64,000 bases of DNA from Porphyrobacter sp. (GTDB lineage Bacteria > Pseudomonadota > Alphaproteobacteria > Sphingomonadales > Sphingomonadaceae). The stretch covers positions 771,050-835,049 of the forward strand of contig JAPZUC010000002.1 of assembly GCA_027533455.1 (NCBI GenBank). Reading direction: 5' to 3'. The notes beneath the pieces are model-generated. The model made no database searches and was not told where the DNA came from. It saw only the letters and a program-made list of their open reading frames with translations. Shown piece by piece: positions 10,424 through 20,200 of this stretch. The position numbers and the translations under genes were made by a program. Each line of letters starts with the position of its first letter. The stretch's first letter is position 1.

Positions 10424-10602
10424 GCGGCTTTGTAACCTTCTTTACTGTTTGACACAAGTTTGCAGCCAATTGTCCTCATAGTGACACGATTTTCTGTAAG
10501 TTTCCCTGTCATGCTGCGCCGCACCACGGCACATAGCATCCATCCAGTTGGCACGAGCCCGGAAGGGCCCGTAGCTCTCCCCAGGATGGACAGGAGAATA
10601 GC

Positions 10603-12201
10603 ATGACCTACCAGAACGCCATCGGCCGCATGCGCGACGTCGTCACCGCAAACGGGCCGAGCTGGGCCGCGATCGATCCCGAAAGCGCCGCGCGCATGGC
10701 GATTCAGAACCGCTTCACTACCGGTCTCGATATTGCCAAGTATACGGCCAAGATCATGCGCGCCGACATGGCTGCCTACGATGCGGATACCGCCCAATAC
10801 ACCCAGTCGCTCGGCTGCTGGCACGGCTTCATCGCGCAGCAAAAGCTGATCGCGATCAAGAAGCACTTCGGCACAACCAAGCAGCGTTACCTCTACCTCT
10901 CGGGCTGGATGGTTGCCGCGCTGCGCAGCGAATTCGGCCCGCTGCCTGACCAGTCGATGCACGAAAAGACCTCGGTGCCCGCGCTGATCGAGGAGCTTTA
11001 CACCTTCCTCAAGCAGGCGGACGCCCGCGAACTCGGCATGATGTTCCGCGCGCTCGACGTTGCCCGCAAGGCCGGTGACGCCGTGGAAGCAAAGCGCATC
11101 GAGAACTCGATCGACAATTACGAAACCCACGTGGTGCCGATCATCGCCGATATCGACGCAGGCTTCGGCAATGCCGAGGCAACCTACCTGCTCGCCAAGA
11201 AGATGATCGAGGCAGGCGCCTGCGCGCTCCAGATCGAAAACCAGGTCTCGGATGAAAAGCAGTGCGGTCACCAGGACGGCAAGGTCACCGTGCCGCACGA
11301 GGATTTCCTCCAGAAGATCCGCGCCTGCCGCATGGCCTTCCTCGAAATGGGCGTGGAGGACGGCATCATCGTCGCCCGCACCGACTCGCTCGGCGCCGGC
11401 CTCACCAAGCAGATCGCCTTCTCGAAGGAGCCGGGCGACCTTGGCGACCAGTACAACAGCTTCCTCGACGCCGATGAAGTCGATCCGGCCAACATCAACA
11501 ATGGCCAGGTCTTCATCAGCCGCGACGGCAAGTTGCTTGCTCCCAAGCGCCTGCCCTCCAACCTCTTCCAGTTCCGCGCAGGCACGGGTGAGGATCGCGT
11601 CGTGCTCGACTGCATCACCTCGCTCCAGAACGGCGCCGACCTGCTGTGGATCGAGACCGAGAAGCCCCATGTCGAGCAGATCGCGAGCATGGTCGACCGC
11701 ATCCGCGAAGTCGTGCCGAACGCCAAGCTGGTTTACAACAACTCGCCCAGCTTCAACTGGACGCTGAACTTCCGCCAGCAGGTGTTCGACGCTTGGGAAG
11801 CGGCGGGCAAGGGTGTCTCGGCCTATGACCGCGCCAAGCTGATGAGCGTCGACTACGACGGCACCGAGCTGTCAGACGAAGCCGACGAGAAGATCCGCAC
11901 CTTCCAGCGCGATGCTGCTGCACGGGCCGGCATCTTCCACCACCTGATCACGCTGCCGACCTACCACACGGCAGCCCTCAGCACAGACAACCTCGCCCGC
12001 GAGTACTTCGGCGAGGCTGGGATGCTCGGCTACGTCAAGAACGTGCAGCGCGAGGAGATCCGTCAGGGCATCGCCTGTGTGAAGCACCAGAATATGTCGG
12101 GCTCCGACATTGGCGATGATCACAAGGAGTACTTCGCCGGTGAAGCCGCCCTAAAGGCGGGCGGTGCGCACAACACCATGAACCAGTTCGAGGCCGCGTA
12201 A
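10603..12201 (+). CDS. aceA: Isocitrate lyase
   Basis: Long isocitrate lyase with active-site 'DEKQCGHQDGKVTVPH' and 'ADIDAGFGNAEATYLLAKKMIEAGA'. Confidence 0.95.
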   Translation: MTYQNAIGRMRDVVTANGPSWAAIDPESAARMAIQNRFTTGLDIAKYTAKIMRADMAAYDADTAQYTQSLGCWHGFIAQQKLIAIKKHFGTTKQRYLYLSGWMVAALRSEFGPLPDQSMHEKTSVPALIEELYTFLKQADARELGMMFRALDVARKAGDAVEAKRIENSIDNYETHVVPIIADIDAGFGNAEATYLLAKKMIEAGACALQIENQVSDEKQCGHQDGKVTVPHEDFLQKIRACRMAFLEMGVEDGIIVARTDSLGAGLTKQIAFSKEPGDLGDQYNSFLDADEVDPANINNGQVFISRDGKLLAPKRLPSNLFQFRAGTGEDRVVLDCITSLQNGADLLWIETEKPHVEQIASMVDRIREVVPNAKLVYNNSPSFNWTLNFRQQVFDAWEAAGKGVSAYDRAKLMSVDYDGTELSDEADEKIRTFQRDAAARAGIFHHLITLPTYHTAALSTDNLAREYFGEAGMLGYVKNVQREEIRQGIACVKHQNMSGSDIGDDHKEYFAGEAALKAGGAHNTMNQFEAA

Positions 12202-12313
12202 GCAGCTTTGCAAGGGTGGGAGAGAATCCCCGGAGGATCGGACAATCCGGCCTTCCGGGATGCCTTCTAACCGCCTAAGACCCTGCCGGTGAGATCACCC
12301 AGCGGAGAGTGAC

Positions 12314-12499
12314 ATGACCGATACCGATACCCCCAAGACCGAGCCCGCCCGCGCCCGCGCGCTGCTTTCCACCGCCGACATGAAACTGCTGCGCCGCGCG
12401 CTTGAAAGCCATGCCCGCAACACCGAGGACCGCGAGGAGCTGGCGAAGATCAATGCGCTCCACCACCGCCTCGGCACCTACGTGCCCTCGGGCGAATAG
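12314..12499 (+). CDS. Small hypothetical protein (61 aa) downstream of aceA
   Basis: ATG ORF preceded by 'ggagag' in the aceA 3' region; charged, soluble sequence. Confidence 0.6.
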   Translation: MTDTDTPKTEPARARALLSTADMKLLRRALESHARNTEDREELAKINALHHRLGTYVPSGE

Positions 12500-12540
12500 G
12501 GCCCCAATACCAGTTTCACAGTTCTCCTGGGGAGGAGAAA

Positions 12541-12582
12541 TGGCCGCCGGAGCGCCCTGATGAGGGCACGCTCCGGCGGCCA
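12541..12582. terminator. Strong inverted repeat between convergent genes, probable bidirectional terminator
   Basis: tggccgccggagcg...cgctccggcggcca: 14-bp perfect arms between the 61-aa ORF and the M20 peptidase stop. Confidence 0.7.
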
Positions 12583-12586
12583 AACT

Positions 12587-13915
12587 TTATTTGGCCATAA
12601 GCCCCAGCGTCGCCGCAGTCAGCGCCTCGGTGGCGGTCGCGATCACCACCAGTGCATCAGGCGCCCAGAAGGGCGAATGCAGCGAGGGGAGCGTCACATC
12701 GCCCTTTTGCGCCTTGTCCCACTCCGCCTGCGGAACGCCGCCAACCCAGAAGATCAGGCTTTCGACATTGGCCTTGTCGGCACGGTAGAACTGGCTGAAA
12801 TCCTCGCCACCCATCACCGCCGGGGTCTCCATGATCCGACCTTCAAAGCGCGGGGTGAGGCCAGCCATTACCTGCTCGGTGAATTCGGGGGTGTTGTAGG
12901 TCGCGGGGGTATAGGGGTTCTGCACGGTCACCTTGGGCATTTTGTGCTCGGGCATGCCAGCGGCAATTGCCTCGCCCTTCGCGATGCGGGCGATCCCGTC
13001 GAGCAGATGCTGGCGGGTCTTGTCCTCATAGCTGCGCACCGTCAGCTGGAGCCGCGCCTCCTCGGGAATGATGTTGTGTTTGGAACCGGCCTGAAAGCTG
13101 CCGACCGTGACCACCGCCGAATCCGTCGGGTTCAACTCGCGGCTCACCAGTGTCTGCAGGCGCATGACGATACTCGAGGCGAGCACCACCGGGTCCTTGG
13201 TAGTGTGCGGATAGGCACCATGTCCGCCCACGCCCGGCACCACGATATCGACCGTGTCGACATTAGCGAGCGCGAATCCCTTGGAATAGCCGATGTGCCC
13301 TGCCGGAAACTGGGCCGCATCATGGAAGGCCAGCACGTAATCGGGCTTGGGGAAGCGGCTGAAAAGTCCGTCGTCGAGCATCGCCTTGGCGCCCTGCCCG
13401 ATTTCCTCGGCGGGCTGGAGGATCATCACCAGCGTGCCCGACCATTGATCCTTGCGCTGGCTGAGCAGTTGGGCTGTGCCGATCCACGCTGTCATGTGAG
13501 TATCGTGCCCGCAGGCGTGCATCACGCCGGTCTCGGTACCGTTCTGCGCCACCGCGCGGCGCTTTGAGGCAAAGGGTAGCCCGGTCTGTTCGATCACCGG
13601 CAGCCCATCCATGTCCGCGCGCAGCATGACTGTGGGGCCCTCGCCGTTCCGCATAACCGCGACGACACCGGTCTTGCCAACACCCTCTTTGACCTCGAAA
13701 CCCATCGCCCGGGCGCGGGCGGCGAGCTTCTTTGCCGTCTCGACTTCCTGGAATGACAGCTCGGGATTGGCATGGAGGTCGCGGTACAACTCAACCAGCT
13801 TGGGCAGGTCCGCCGCCACGGCGTCACGCAACTCATCGGCCTGCGCCGGCGTTGCCCCCAAAGCCAGCAGGCTCGCGCCTGCCGCCCATGCCATCATCCT
13901 GTTCATCATTCTCAC
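12587..13915 (-). CDS. M20-family amidohydrolase/peptidase with signal peptide
   Basis: HACGHDTHMTAWIGTAQLL, QPAEEIGQGAKAMLDDGLF, MGGEDFSQFYR motifs; N-terminal signal MMNRMMAWAAGASLLALGATPAQA. Confidence 0.87.
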   Translation of the reverse strand: MRMMNRMMAWAAGASLLALGATPAQADELRDAVAADLPKLVELYRDLHANPELSFQEVETAKKLAARARAMGFEVKEGVGKTGVVAVMRNGEGPTVMLRADMDGLPVIEQTGLPFASKRRAVAQNGTETGVMHACGHDTHMTAWIGTAQLLSQRKDQWSGTLVMILQPAEEIGQGAKAMLDDGLFSRFPKPDYVLAFHDAAQFPAGHIGYSKGFALANVDTVDIVVPGVGGHGAYPHTTKDPVVLASSIVMRLQTLVSRELNPTDSAVVTVGSFQAGSKHNIIPEEARLQLTVRSYEDKTRQHLLDGIARIAKGEAIAAGMPEHKMPKVTVQNPYTPATYNTPEFTEQVMAGLTPRFEGRIMETPAVMGGEDFSQFYRADKANVESLIFWVGGVPQAEWDKAQKGDVTLPSLHSPFWAPDALVVIATATEALTAATLGLMAK

Positions 13916-13931
13916 TCCCTCGCGATCGCGC

Positions 13932-15740
13932 TTACAGCCCGTACCATAGAACCAGCAGCACCGAGAGCACCATCACCATAAGCGCCACCAGCGGCGTTCC
14001 TGCGCGCGCATAGTCACGGAAATTGTAGCCGCCCTCGGCCATGATCAGCAGATTGGTCTGATAGGCAATGGGGGTCGCGTAGCACAGGTTGCAGCCGAAC
14101 AGCACGGCCAGCACCAGCGGTTCGGCTGGCAGGTCCAGTTGCCGGGCAATGCTGCAGGCGATCGGCGTGCCGATGGTTGCCGCAGTCGCATTGGACGCAA
14201 AGTTGGTAAGGATAGTCACGAAGAGCATGATCGCCGCCAGCACCAACGCCGGCGGCAGATAGGCAAGCCCAAGCGACAGCGCCTCGCCCAGCCACGCCGC
14301 AGCACCGCTCGCATCGATCACCCGCCCGATGGCAACGCTCGCCGCGATCAATACGATCACCTTGGCCGACAGCGCGCGACCGACCCGGTCGAAGTTGACG
14401 CAGCCTGTCACGAACATGAGGATCGCCCCCGCAAGCGCGGAAATGGCAATCGGCAGCTTGATCGGCGCATAGCCACCAGCATCGAACCACGGCAGGCCGA
14501 GAGAGGCGGTGGAAATCGTACCGAGCATGATCGCGCCCGCCAGCACCGCCTTCGACCGGCGCGGCAATTCGCGCGCGCCTTCGAGCCGGAGCAGGCCGTC
14601 GGCACGGGCAAAGCTGGCAAGATCCTCATCGATCCCGATCGCCAGCAGCACATCGCCTTCGCGGATCACGGGATTGCCTTGCGCTTCATGGATGGGGAGC
14701 CCGGGACGATGAATTCCGAGCACTGCGACACCATAGAGGTCAGCGATCCCGGAGCTGGCCAGTGTCCGTCCGACAAGGCGCGAATCCGCCGTTACCGTCA
14801 TCTCGACCGCGACGATATCCTCGCCGCGCACCTTCGAGACCCTGCGGATGCGCTCGACGATCCAGACCGGGGCAAGCTCGCCTTTCAGCGCCCGGGCTGC
14901 ATCTTCGATAGCCGTATGGGTGCCCGAGATATGGATATGATCGGCAGCAGAATCCTCGCCGGCTGGCGCTGTGTGGAGTGTGATCTCAGTCGGCAGCCGG
15001 CCGCCCTGGATCGCCGCTTCGCCGCCGCGCAGCCGGGTGTGGAAAATCCGCGCGCCCTCCTCCGGCAGGCCGCTATTGTCGCGCAGCATCCGCGGCATCA
15101 GCAACCAAAGATAGGGAAGCGCGACCATTCCGGCGACCAGCACGATGGGCGTGAATTGGAACACGCCGATGGGCAGCATCCCCAGATCATCGGCAATGCT
15201 CACGACAAGAATATTGGTCGAGGTGCCAATTGTGCTCGCCATACCGCCAATCAGCACCGCGGTATTGACCGGCATCAGCACCCGGGACGAGGGCATCAAC
15301 CCCTTGGCCCCAATCGACACCACGATCGGGATCAGTACCACCATCACCGGTGTGTCGTTGACGAACATCGAGAGGAAGAACGCCACCAGCAAGGCGACCA
15401 GAAGGCCGATTTGCCCGTTGATGCGAAACACCTTTTCGAGCCCCGCCGCAAACGGCTCAAGCGCGCCGGTCACCATCAGGCAGCGCCCCATAATCATGAG
15501 CGCGCAGATCGTCACCAGCGCAGAATGGCCGAACCCGGCGAAGGCCAGCGCCAGCCCGTCAGTAGGGCGCGTACCTGGTAAGGGTGCAAAGTAAAGGCCC
15601 ACCGCGATCACAGCGATGGTCACCAGCGAGATGATCTCCTCGCGATATCGCCCTCGGGCAAAGGCGACGAACATCACGATGGTCACCGCCATCGCCGCCA
15701 TCACATGGTAGGAAGGAGGCTCCAGCATCACCCGTCCCAA
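13932..15740 (-). CDS. SLC13/DASS-family permease with TrkA-C domain
   Basis: Multi-TM, 'FFLSMFVNDTPVMVVLIPIV', central TrkA-C-like segment and 'TNFASNATAATIGTPIA'. Confidence 0.8.
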   Translation of the reverse strand: MGRVMLEPPSYHVMAAMAVTIVMFVAFARGRYREEIISLVTIAVIAVGLYFAPLPGTRPTDGLALAFAGFGHSALVTICALMIMGRCLMVTGALEPFAAGLEKVFRINGQIGLLVALLVAFFLSMFVNDTPVMVVLIPIVVSIGAKGLMPSSRVLMPVNTAVLIGGMASTIGTSTNILVVSIADDLGMLPIGVFQFTPIVLVAGMVALPYLWLLMPRMLRDNSGLPEEGARIFHTRLRGGEAAIQGGRLPTEITLHTAPAGEDSAADHIHISGTHTAIEDAARALKGELAPVWIVERIRRVSKVRGEDIVAVEMTVTADSRLVGRTLASSGIADLYGVAVLGIHRPGLPIHEAQGNPVIREGDVLLAIGIDEDLASFARADGLLRLEGARELPRRSKAVLAGAIMLGTISTASLGLPWFDAGGYAPIKLPIAISALAGAILMFVTGCVNFDRVGRALSAKVIVLIAASVAIGRVIDASGAAAWLGEALSLGLAYLPPALVLAAIMLFVTILTNFASNATAATIGTPIACSIARQLDLPAEPLVLAVLFGCNLCYATPIAYQTNLLIMAEGGYNFRDYARAGTPLVALMVMVLSVLLVLWYGL

Positions 15741-15792
15741 GGCTAGAGCCTAAGCCCTGCCGGACAAGCGGTTTCATCCTAACCCAGATTAG

Positions 15793-15877
15793 TGGTGCCC
15801 CTGGCCAGACTCGAACTGGCACTTCTTTCGAAAACCGATTTTGAGTCGGTCGCGTCTACCAATTCCACCACAGGGGC
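15793..15877 (-). tRNA. tRNA-Leu (CAA)
   Basis: Reverse complement gcccctgtggtggaattggtagacgcgaccgactcaaaatcggttttcgaaagaagtgccagttcgagtctggccaggggcacca; class II arm, anticodon CAA, encoded CCA. Confidence 0.95.
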
Positions 15878-15925
15878 CCCGGAGCGGATGGCGGGCTGTT
15901 AGCGTCCGCCAATCGCTCTGGCAAA

Positions 15926-15941
15926 TGTTTCACGCGAAACA
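15926..15941. promoter_or_regulatory. Candidate parS (ParB binding site)
   Basis: TGTTTCACGCGAAACA, 15/16 match to consensus TGTTTCACGTGAAACA, intergenic. Confidence 0.75.
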
Positions 15942-16007
15942 TCGTTCTGGAGGGGGTCTAAACTGGGTCAAAGGGGGGTCTAACCACCAGCAAAACCCCG
16001 CGAAGCC

Positions 16008-16826
16008 TTATCGAAGCGCGCCTGCCAGAAGCTTGTGCAGCTTGGAATGCAGCGCATCGTTTGCTGCCAGCACCTGATTGGCATGGATCGGTTCTGACCG
16101 GCCGCGGTAATCGGAGACGAACCCTCCCGCTTCGCGCACCAGCAGGCAGCCCGCAGCCGTGTCCCATTCCGAAAGGCCGCTTTCCCAGAAGCCGTCGAAC
16201 CGCCCCTGCGCCACATAGGCAAGATCGAGAGAGGCGGCGCCAAAACGGCGGATGCCTGCCACTTCTGGACCGATGGCACCGAAAATCCGGCTCCACTCGG
16301 CAAAGTCGCCGTGACCGAAGAACGGCACGCCGGTCGCGACGAGCGCATCGGCCAGACGCGAGCGGGCCGAGACGCGCAGGCGCGCATCCTGAAGCCACGC
16401 ACCGCGCGACTTTTCGGCCCAGAAGGTCTGGTCGGTGATCGGCTGATAGACCACGCCCGCGACCACATCGCCCCAGCCCTTGCCGTCCGCGCGCGGCTCC
16501 TGCGCCGCGATCGAGATCGCAAAGTGCGGGATCCCGTGGAGGAAGTTGCTGGTGCCATCGAGCGGATCGACGATCCAGCGCGGCATGCCGGGATCGCCCT
16601 CGATTACGCCAGCTTCTTCCATGACGAAGCCCCAGCCCGGACGGGCGGCGAGAAGTTCGTCATAGAGCGTGCGCTCGGCGCGGATATCGGCCTTGCTGAC
16701 GAAATCGGCCGGGCCCTTGCGGCTGACCTGAAGGTGTTCGACTTCGCCGAAATCGCGCCGCAGACGCCCGCCCGCTTTGCGCGCGGCGCGTTCCATGACG
16801 CGGATGAGGCCGGAAATAGCTGCCAT
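16008..16826 (-). CDS. suhB: Inositol monophosphatase family protein
   Basis: 'PRWIVDPLDGTSNFLHGIPHFAISIA' and 'WDTAAGCLLVREAGG' motifs. Confidence 0.88.
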   Translation of the reverse strand: MAAISGLIRVMERAARKAGGRLRRDFGEVEHLQVSRKGPADFVSKADIRAERTLYDELLAARPGWGFVMEEAGVIEGDPGMPRWIVDPLDGTSNFLHGIPHFAISIAAQEPRADGKGWGDVVAGVVYQPITDQTFWAEKSRGAWLQDARLRVSARSRLADALVATGVPFFGHGDFAEWSRIFGAIGPEVAGIRRFGAASLDLAYVAQGRFDGFWESGLSEWDTAAGCLLVREAGGFVSDYRGRSEPIHANQVLAANDALHSKLHKLLAGALR

Positions 16827-16903
16827 TACAGAACTCTCTGCCGCTCGCCCCGCTTGAGGGACTGCGCGGCGTTTATGTGGTGCGACGAGGGTCGACTGGA
16901 AAA

Positions 16904-16918
16904 GGGGGCCTCGCCCCC
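16904..16918 (-). terminator. Intrinsic terminator of efp
   Basis: Minus strand gggggc-gag-gccccc followed by tttt, directly after the efp stop. Confidence 0.65.
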
Positions 16919-17482
16919 TCAGTTCGCCTTGCCGACGTAAGCTTGCTCGTACACGTCGACGATAATGCGCGTGCCGCTGCCGATGTGCGGCGGCACCATG
17001 ATGCGCACGCCGTTGTCGAGGATGGCGGGCTTGTAGCTGGAAGAGGCGGTCTGCCCCTTCACCACGGCGTCGGCTTCGACGATGGTGGCTTCAATCTGCG
17101 AGGGAAGTTCGACCGAGATCGGCTTTTCGTCCCACAGCTCAAGGTTCACCTGCATCCCGTCCTGCAGGAACGGACGGGCATCGCCGAGCAGGTCGCCGGG
17201 CAGCGTGATCTGCTCGTAGGTGTCGTTGTCCATGAAGACGAGGTCATCGCCCTCGGCATAGAGGAACTGGAATTCCTTGGTGTCGAGGCGCACGCGCTCG
17301 ACCGTGTCGGCGCTGCGGAAGCGGACGTTGGTCTTGCGGCCATCCTGCAGGTTCTTCATTTCGACCTGCATATAGGCCCCGCCCTTGCCCGGCTGGGTGT
17401 GCTGGATCTTGGCAACCTTCCAGATGCCTTTTTCATATTCCAGGATATTGCCGGGGCGGATATCGACGCCGCTGATCTTCAT
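16919..17482 (-). CDS. efp: Elongation factor P
   Basis: [45 protein letters not shown]...YVGKAN; ORF track start is upstream of the real ATG. Confidence 0.95.
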   Translation of the reverse strand: MKISGVDIRPGNILEYEKGIWKVAKIQHTQPGKGGAYMQVEMKNLQDGRKTNVRFRSADTVERVRLDTKEFQFLYAEGDDLVFMDNDTYEQITLPGDLLGDARPFLQDGMQVNLELWDEKPISVELPSQIEATIVEADAVVKGQTASSSYKPAILDNGVRIMVPPHIGSGTRIIVDVYEQAYVGKAN

Positions 17483-17655
17483 GGGCTGTGGGCCTTTATT
17501 CGAGATGGAAAGAGCACGAGGGCGAGCGGCCAGAACGGCGCCGCGCCCGAAATGATGCGCGCCCATAGCCGAGGCGGCCCCCATCGGCAAGCGGCGGGAA
17601 AGACAAGCGCAAAAGGTTTGGCGCTGGCACGCGCAGGCTGGTAGAGCCCGGAGCC

Positions 17656-18090
17656 ATGAAAACGCGTTACATTGTCCTGCTGGTGATCAGCGCCGCTGCC
17701 GCTGCCGCGCTGTTGCCGGCGCGCGGTCAGAGCCAGACCGTGCCCACCAACCGTGAAGCCTCGCGCCCGCAGCCTGGCACCGGTGCGGCCTCGGGCGGCG
17801 TGCTCGGCATCCTGCGCCACGGCGACTGGGAATGTGCTCTACCCGGCGATGCGGGCGGCGAGGCCTTCGTGCCACAGCCGGCAGAGGCATTCCGCATCGG
17901 CACGGCATCGAGCTATCTCAGTCCGACTGGCGCGGGAATCTACCTGCTGCGCGGGACCGAGGTGGTCTTCACCCGTGGCCCCAAGCAAAACCAGCGCTTC
18001 CGCGTACTGGGCGAGAACACGCTGCAAAAGCTGGAAGCCGACGGTAGCCTGAGCAAGCTGATCTGCACGCGGGTCTCGAACGGGAACTGA
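17656..18090 (+). CDS. Secreted hypothetical protein
   Basis: Signal peptide [27 protein letters not shown]; 144 aa. Confidence 0.7.
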   Translation: MKTRYIVLLVISAAAAAALLPARGQSQTVPTNREASRPQPGTGAASGGVLGILRHGDWECALPGDAGGEAFVPQPAEAFRIGTASSYLSPTGAGIYLLRGTEVVFTRGPKQNQRFRVLGENTLQKLEADGSLSKLICTRVSNGN

Positions 18091-18159
18091 GCAAGGCTCA
18101 GTCGGGAAAACACGCGCGGGTTCAGCCCGCAATTTTCAAGTGGCATATACATAGCGACA

Positions 18160-18207
18160 TTGGCGCCGACAGCGGTCTTCCCGCAGATCAGACCGCGCCG
18201 GCGCCAA
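18160..18207. terminator. Compound inverted repeat between convergent genes (terminator-like)
   Basis: Outer arms ttggcgccg/cggcgccaa (9 bp) enclosing inner arms gcggtct/agaccgc (7 bp). Confidence 0.5.
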
Positions 18208-18227
18208 CACTTCCCGGCTTCTGGGGG

Positions 18228-18737
18228 TCAGAAACGGGAACTCGCCGAAATCGTGAGGGCCAGCACCGGTCGGCTGTTCGAATGCACCACCTGTTGCATC
18301 CTCGTGGCCTCGATCCGCGCAAGCTGGGTCTTCAGCCGCGCCAGATCATGTGTGCTGTCAGCGAAGATGATGTTCGCCTGAACGATCTGATCGGTCGGGA
18401 GGCCGGATGGCAGCTGTCCCACATCCCCTAGCCCTCGAACGGCCTTCAGGGCGATACGGCCAACATCGCCGCCACCTGACCGATGGAAGAGACTGGCGTT
18501 AACCGGGTACCCTTCCTTATCGATCTGGAAGCGCACCTGCGCGATGCCGCGCACGTTTTGCCGGGGCGATATGTAGATCCGGTCGAGTTCCCGATCGAGT
18601 GCGTGCGAAACGTCAGCCACGAACGCCTGAGCGTTGCGCGACTTCGGTGTCACAGTAATCTCTTGGGACGCGAGCGGTAATGCGATGCCAGTCGCAAGCA
18701 AAACAGCGGCGATTCCGGAGGCAAGTTTACTTTGCAT
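18228..18737 (-). CDS. Exported TonB-C-terminal-like protein
   Basis: Signal peptide MQSKLASGIAAVLLATGIALPLASQ; 'VRGIAQVRFQIDKEGYPVNASLFHRSGGGDVGRIALKAVRGL' resembles the TonB C-terminal fold. Confidence 0.6.
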   Translation of the reverse strand: MQSKLASGIAAVLLATGIALPLASQEITVTPKSRNAQAFVADVSHALDRELDRIYISPRQNVRGIAQVRFQIDKEGYPVNASLFHRSGGGDVGRIALKAVRGLGDVGQLPSGLPTDQIVQANIIFADSTHDLARLKTQLARIEATRMQQVVHSNSRPVLALTISASSRF

Positions 18738-19046
18738 GAGATCATCCTTTCGATACAAAAAGATGATCGGCCGACGAGAGTACCGCGTGCCGTGCGACAC
18801 TTATCTGCTCCGCGATAACGGTCACTGGTCGATCCGGGCAACGAACGCCTGCGGGCACATGCGAAGTCCAACACTATTGGTTACGCTTACCATGCGGAGT
18901 GTCAACGGTATTCAGGAAACACGTTGTTCTTGCTTCGAACTCTCACGAACGCCTGCCGTGCGCGTTGTGAAAATGAAACGCTGTGTGGTTTGAATGTGAC
19001 TTTGATCTGATATTTTGTTTTAGCCGCGGGGCGACTCGCGTGTAAG

Positions 19047-19688
19047 TTACCCCCGCATCACCTTGGCAAATGCCTCGATCGCGGCGACCTCGTCCCCGCC
19101 CCACACGGCGTGGCTCACCGCGATGAAATCCGCGCCAGCATCAATCAACGGTTTGCAGTTTTCCGGCGTGATGCCGCCGATGGCGACGCAGGGGATCTCG
19201 AAGATCTGGCTCCACCATTGCAGCAACTCGAGATCGGGCACCTCGGCGTCCGGCCCCTTATTCTTGGTGGTCGAGGGGAAGAAGGCTCCGAAGGCGACAT
19301 AGTCCGCGCCAGCCTCGCCCGCTTCCATCGCCATGTGGCGGCTGGCGTGGCAGGTGACGCCGATCTGCGCCTCGCGGCCCAGTTCTTCGCGGGCTTCGCG
19401 GGGCGAGCCGTCGTCCTGTCCCAGATGCACGCCGTCCGCCTTCAACCGCTTGGCGAGCGCCACTGAATCGTTGACGATGAAGGCGACATCATGCGCCGCA
19501 CAGATCGCCTGAAGCGGCTCTGCCAGCGCGGCGGCCTCGTGGCTGTCGACGCCCTTCACCCGGAACTGGAAGGCGGTGACAAGATCTCCATGCCGCCGCG
19601 CACCGGCAGCCAGCGCGCGTTCGAGCCGCTGGGGAAAGTCGCCGCCGACGTCGAGGGGGGAGATGAGATAGAGCTGGGTCTGGGTCAT
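19047..19688 (-). CDS. thiE: Thiamine phosphate synthase
   Basis: 'ADGVHLGQDD', 'GVTCHASRHMAMEAGEAGADYVAFGAFFPSTTK', 'PCVAIGGITPENCKPLIDAGADFIAV'. Confidence 0.88.
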   Translation of the reverse strand: MTQTQLYLISPLDVGGDFPQRLERALAAGARRHGDLVTAFQFRVKGVDSHEAAALAEPLQAICAAHDVAFIVNDSVALAKRLKADGVHLGQDDGSPREAREELGREAQIGVTCHASRHMAMEAGEAGADYVAFGAFFPSTTKNKGPDAEVPDLELLQWWSQIFEIPCVAIGGITPENCKPLIDAGADFIAVSHAVWGGDEVAAIEAFAKVMRG

Positions 19689-19769
19689 GGGGCCTTCCGC
19701 TAATCGCTGGCGGCGTGTCTGTCACCTGTTCAGGCGGCACTCAGGCTGGCAGGCGCTAATACTGCGGTC

Positions 19770-20177
19770 ATGACCAAGCTGCTGCGCCCCCTCGCCCCTG
19801 CCCTCCTCTTCGCTCTTCTTCCGGCCTGCGCGGTGATCCCCGACGCGCCGCGCCCCGAAGTTGCCGCGCTGCCGATGGGCACACCTGTTGCCCTCGGACA
19901 GGCGGTCACGGTAGGCACTGTCGTTGCCACACCGATGGCGGTGGTCGAGGACAGCCGCTGCCCGATCAACGCGCGCTGCGTCTGGGCCGGACGGCTGGTG
20001 GTGACGACCCGCATCGACGGCGCCGGCTGGCGCGACACGGCAGACCTGACCTTGGGCGAACCGTGGAGCACCCGCGGGTCAGTGATCGCGCTGACGTCCG
20101 GCAACCCCGCGCCCGAAATAGGCGAAGGCAAGGAAATCACGAAGGACGCCTACCGCTTCACTTATGAAATGAAGTGA
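19770..20177 (+). CDS. Lipoprotein, hypothetical
   Basis: MTKLLRPLAPALLFALLPACAVIP lipobox; 'DSRCPINARCVWAGRLVVTTRI' motif. Confidence 0.7.
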   Translation: MTKLLRPLAPALLFALLPACAVIPDAPRPEVAALPMGTPVALGQAVTVGTVVATPMAVVEDSRCPINARCVWAGRLVVTTRIDGAGWRDTADLTLGEPWSTRGSVIALTSGNPAPEIGEGKEITKDAYRFTYEMK

Positions 20178-20200
20178 GCGGCGACGCGCGCTGAGGCGTG

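Noticed and set aside
10306-11670. 454-aa minus-strand ORF over aceA
   Set aside because: Antisense to isocitrate lyase and partly to its regulator; translation has no recognisable family motif.
14139-15581. 480-aa plus-strand ORF
   Set aside because: Entirely antisense to the SLC13 permease; low-complexity His/Arg/Gln/Asp composition typical of GC-rich antisense frames.
15951-15983. Short repeated 'gggggtctaa(a/c)c' near tRNA-Leu
   Set aside because: Only two ~11-bp imperfect copies; too short to call an att site or repeat.
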